Source: Croceibacterium_A sp039920345 (GTDB lineage: Bacteria > Pseudomonadota > Alphaproteobacteria > Sphingomonadales > Sphingomonadaceae). Taken from it: DNA of 64,000 nt. A program made the position numbers and the translations under genes. This document shows positions 62,767 through 64,000 of the stretch, in pieces. Below the pieces are notes generated by a model, which made no database searches, had not been told where the DNA came from, and saw only the letters and a list, made by a program, of their open reading frames with translations. The stretch lies in the NCBI GenBank assembly GCA_039920345.1, contig JBDSDZ010000036.1, positions 9,002 through 73,001 on the forward strand. The letters run 5' to 3'. Numbering within the stretch: position 1 is the first letter of the stretch; every line of letters starts with the position of its first letter.

Positions 62767-63762
62767 TCAGCCCAGCTTTTCCTGCATTAGTTGCTGCAAG
62801 TCGGCTTCGGGCCGCGCGCCATAGTGGCTGATGATTTCAGCCGCCGCGATAGCGCCTCGGCGCAGGCACGTGGCGAGCGGTTCGCCGCGCACATGCCCGA
62901 ACAGGAACCCGGCCGCGAACAGGTCGCCCGCGCCGGTGGTATCAACCACCTTGTCGATCGGTTCGGCTGCTACTTCAGCCCGCTCTCCGCCGGACAACGC
63001 GACCGCACCTTCGGCGCTGCGGGTGACGACAAGCGTCGGCACCTTGTCCTTGAGCGCGGTCAGCCCGCCTTCGAAATCGTCGTTCCCGGTCAGCGCGGCG
63101 AGTTCGAGGTGGTTGGCAAACAGGATGTCGATCAGCCCGTCATCGATTAGCGCGCGGAAATCGTCGCCGTGGCGATCGATCACGAACACTTCGCTGAGGG
63201 TGAAGGCCACCTTGCGCCCCGCACTGCGCGCCGCTTCGATGGCCCGGCGCATGGCTGCACGCGGCTCTTCAGGATCCCACAGGTAGCCTTCGAGGTAGAG
63301 CACGCTGGCACTACCGATCGCCTGTTCGTCAAGTGCGGCGGCGGGGAGGAACTGCGACGCGCCGAGGAAGGTGTTCATCGTCCGCTGACCATCGGGGGTG
63401 ACGAAGATCAGGCAGCGCGCGGTCGGCGGCTCTTCAGTGCGCGGCGCGGTGTCGAAATCGATTCCCACGGCGTGAATGTCATGCGCGAAGACTTCGCCCA
63501 GCTGGTCATTCGCAACCTGGCCGATGAAGGCGCACTGCGCGCCCATCGCGGCAAGGCCGGCCAGCGTATTGGCGGCCGAACCGCCCGAAATCTCGCGCGC
63601 CGGGCCCATCGCTTCGTACAGCACACTGGCCTGCTCAGTATCGACCAGCGTCATCCCGCCGCGATTGAGGCCAAGCTCCTCGATCAGGTCATCGCTGCAC
63701 GGGGCCATCACGTCGACGATGGCATTGCCGATCGCGATCACATCATATCTGGGTTCGGGCAT
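62767..63762 (-). CDS. PfkB-family carbohydrate (adenosine-type) kinase
   Basis: A 331-residue ribokinase-fold kinase. YDVIAIGNAIVDVMAP starts the fold, GGSAANTLAGLAAMG is the first PfkB signature and DTTGAGDLFAAGFLFG the second, with the catalytic Asp. The N-terminal pattern resembles adenosine kinases of alphaproteobacteria, so phosphorylation of adenosine to AMP is likely. Start ATG 63762 has GGAAAG four bases upstream. It ends seven bases from the pseudouridine synthase start. Confidence 0.88.
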   Translation of the reverse strand: MPEPRYDVIAIGNAIVDVMAPCSDDLIEELGLNRGGMTLVDTEQASVLYEAMGPAREISGGSAANTLAGLAAMGAQCAFIGQVANDQLGEVFAHDIHAVGIDFDTAPRTEEPPTARCLIFVTPDGQRTMNTFLGASQFLPAAALDEQAIGSASVLYLEGYLWDPEEPRAAMRRAIEAARSAGRKVAFTLSEVFVIDRHGDDFRALIDDGLIDILFANHLELAALTGNDDFEGGLTALKDKVPTLVVTRSAEGAVALSGGERAEVAAEPIDKVVDTTGAGDLFAAGFLFGHVRGEPLATCLRRGAIAAAEIISHYGARPEADLQQLMQEKLG

Positions 63763-63853
63763 GAAACTTTCCGGTTGGGCGGCAGAGGGGGAACGGCGCG
63801 ACTGGCCGCCGGGGCGTTGACTTGGCCTGCCGCGCGCGCAATCGCAAGCACCG

Positions 63854-64000
63854 ATGCCCGCTGTTGCCACATCGCTCGCGCTTGCGCTCGGCCAACTGGC
63901 CGACCCGAAGGTGCTCCGTATCCTGGCCAAGAGCCTGGCGGTGACGCTGGTGCTGTTTGCCGCGCTGGCGTGGGGCGGCTGGTACGCGCTCGACTGGGGG
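63854..64000 (+). CDS. EI24-like membrane protein, N-terminal fragment
   Basis: The first 49 codons of a gene that runs past the right edge. The product begins MPAVATSLALALGQLADPKV and continues RILAKSLAVTLVLFAALAWGGW, which matches the N-terminus and first helix of EI24/CysZ-like membrane proteins of sphingomonads. CysZ relatives move sulfate; the role of the sphingomonad group is unknown. The ribosome site is weak. It is divergent from the PfkB kinase. Confidence 0.65.
   Translation, partial: MPAVATSLALALGQLADPKVLRILAKSLAVTLVLFAALAWGGWYALDWG

Overview
The window is a 64 kb G+C-rich chromosomal segment that reads as a sphingomonad (Alphaproteobacteria, order Sphingomonadales). The grounds are two long TonB-dependent receptors, the orders rpe / heparinase-like / purH and purD / xseA / DUF2093 / M23, a MmcB-type repair protein, LytTR signalling, and REP-like hairpins of the kind common in sphingomonad intergenic spaces. 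The genus cannot be fixed from the sequence alone. No prophage, insertion sequence or CRISPR array was seen.

Positions 1-13,850 form an accessory catabolic region. A minus-strand operon (CMD-like protein, two SnoaL-like proteins, an SDR) and two EstB-like serine hydrolases lie beside two paralogous FAD monooxygenases, a CmcJ/NvfI-like oxidoreductase, an alpha/beta hydrolase, two MFS carriers and a TonB-dependent receptor. The set looks like uptake, hydroxylation and hydrolysis of an aromatic or polyketide-like compound. No ring-cleavage dioxygenase is visible inside the window.

Positions 13,900-28,030 hold IHF-beta, a YtrA-type GntR regulator, a POT peptide symporter followed by two amidohydrolases (the second without its metal ligands), a HAD-like lipoprotein next to dxs, a Zur-like regulator, periplasmic MsrA coupled to a 32-residue membrane protein, and purH / heparinase-like / rpe.

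Positions 28,160-37,150 are the most interesting part: a lasso-peptide-type RiPP cluster. It has a nucleotidyltransferase and a 2OG-Fe oxygenase on the plus strand. A minus-strand operon follows, read from its start as cyclase, precursor, methyltransferase, HPr-kinase-like protein and PqqD-like recognition protein. A divergent unit encodes the B2 protease and an ABC exporter. The precursor is unusual: a canonical lasso leader and a plausible 18-residue core are fused to a C-terminal phage tail-fibre chaperone domain (Peptidase S74 type) that keeps the Ser/Lys positions associated with self-cleavage.

Positions 37,300-64,000 are mostly core genes: a DUF2141 protein, a lipid kinase paired with a Tam41-like nucleotidyltransferase, an M20 amidohydrolase, tRNA-Arg(CCG), a second TonB receptor, MmcB, a sterol-desaturase-like enzyme, a PAS_5 protein, a BepA-like protease, a DsbA-like protein, a LytS/LytTR pair, nadC, RNase T2, tadA, rpmB, an esterase-like phytase-family protein, M23, DUF2093, xseA, purD, a RoxA-like hydroxylase, an RluE-like pseudouridine synthase, a PfkB kinase and the start of an EI24-like protein. 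Many adjacent genes overlap by the four bases ATGA or GTGA, which suggests compact, translationally coupled operons.
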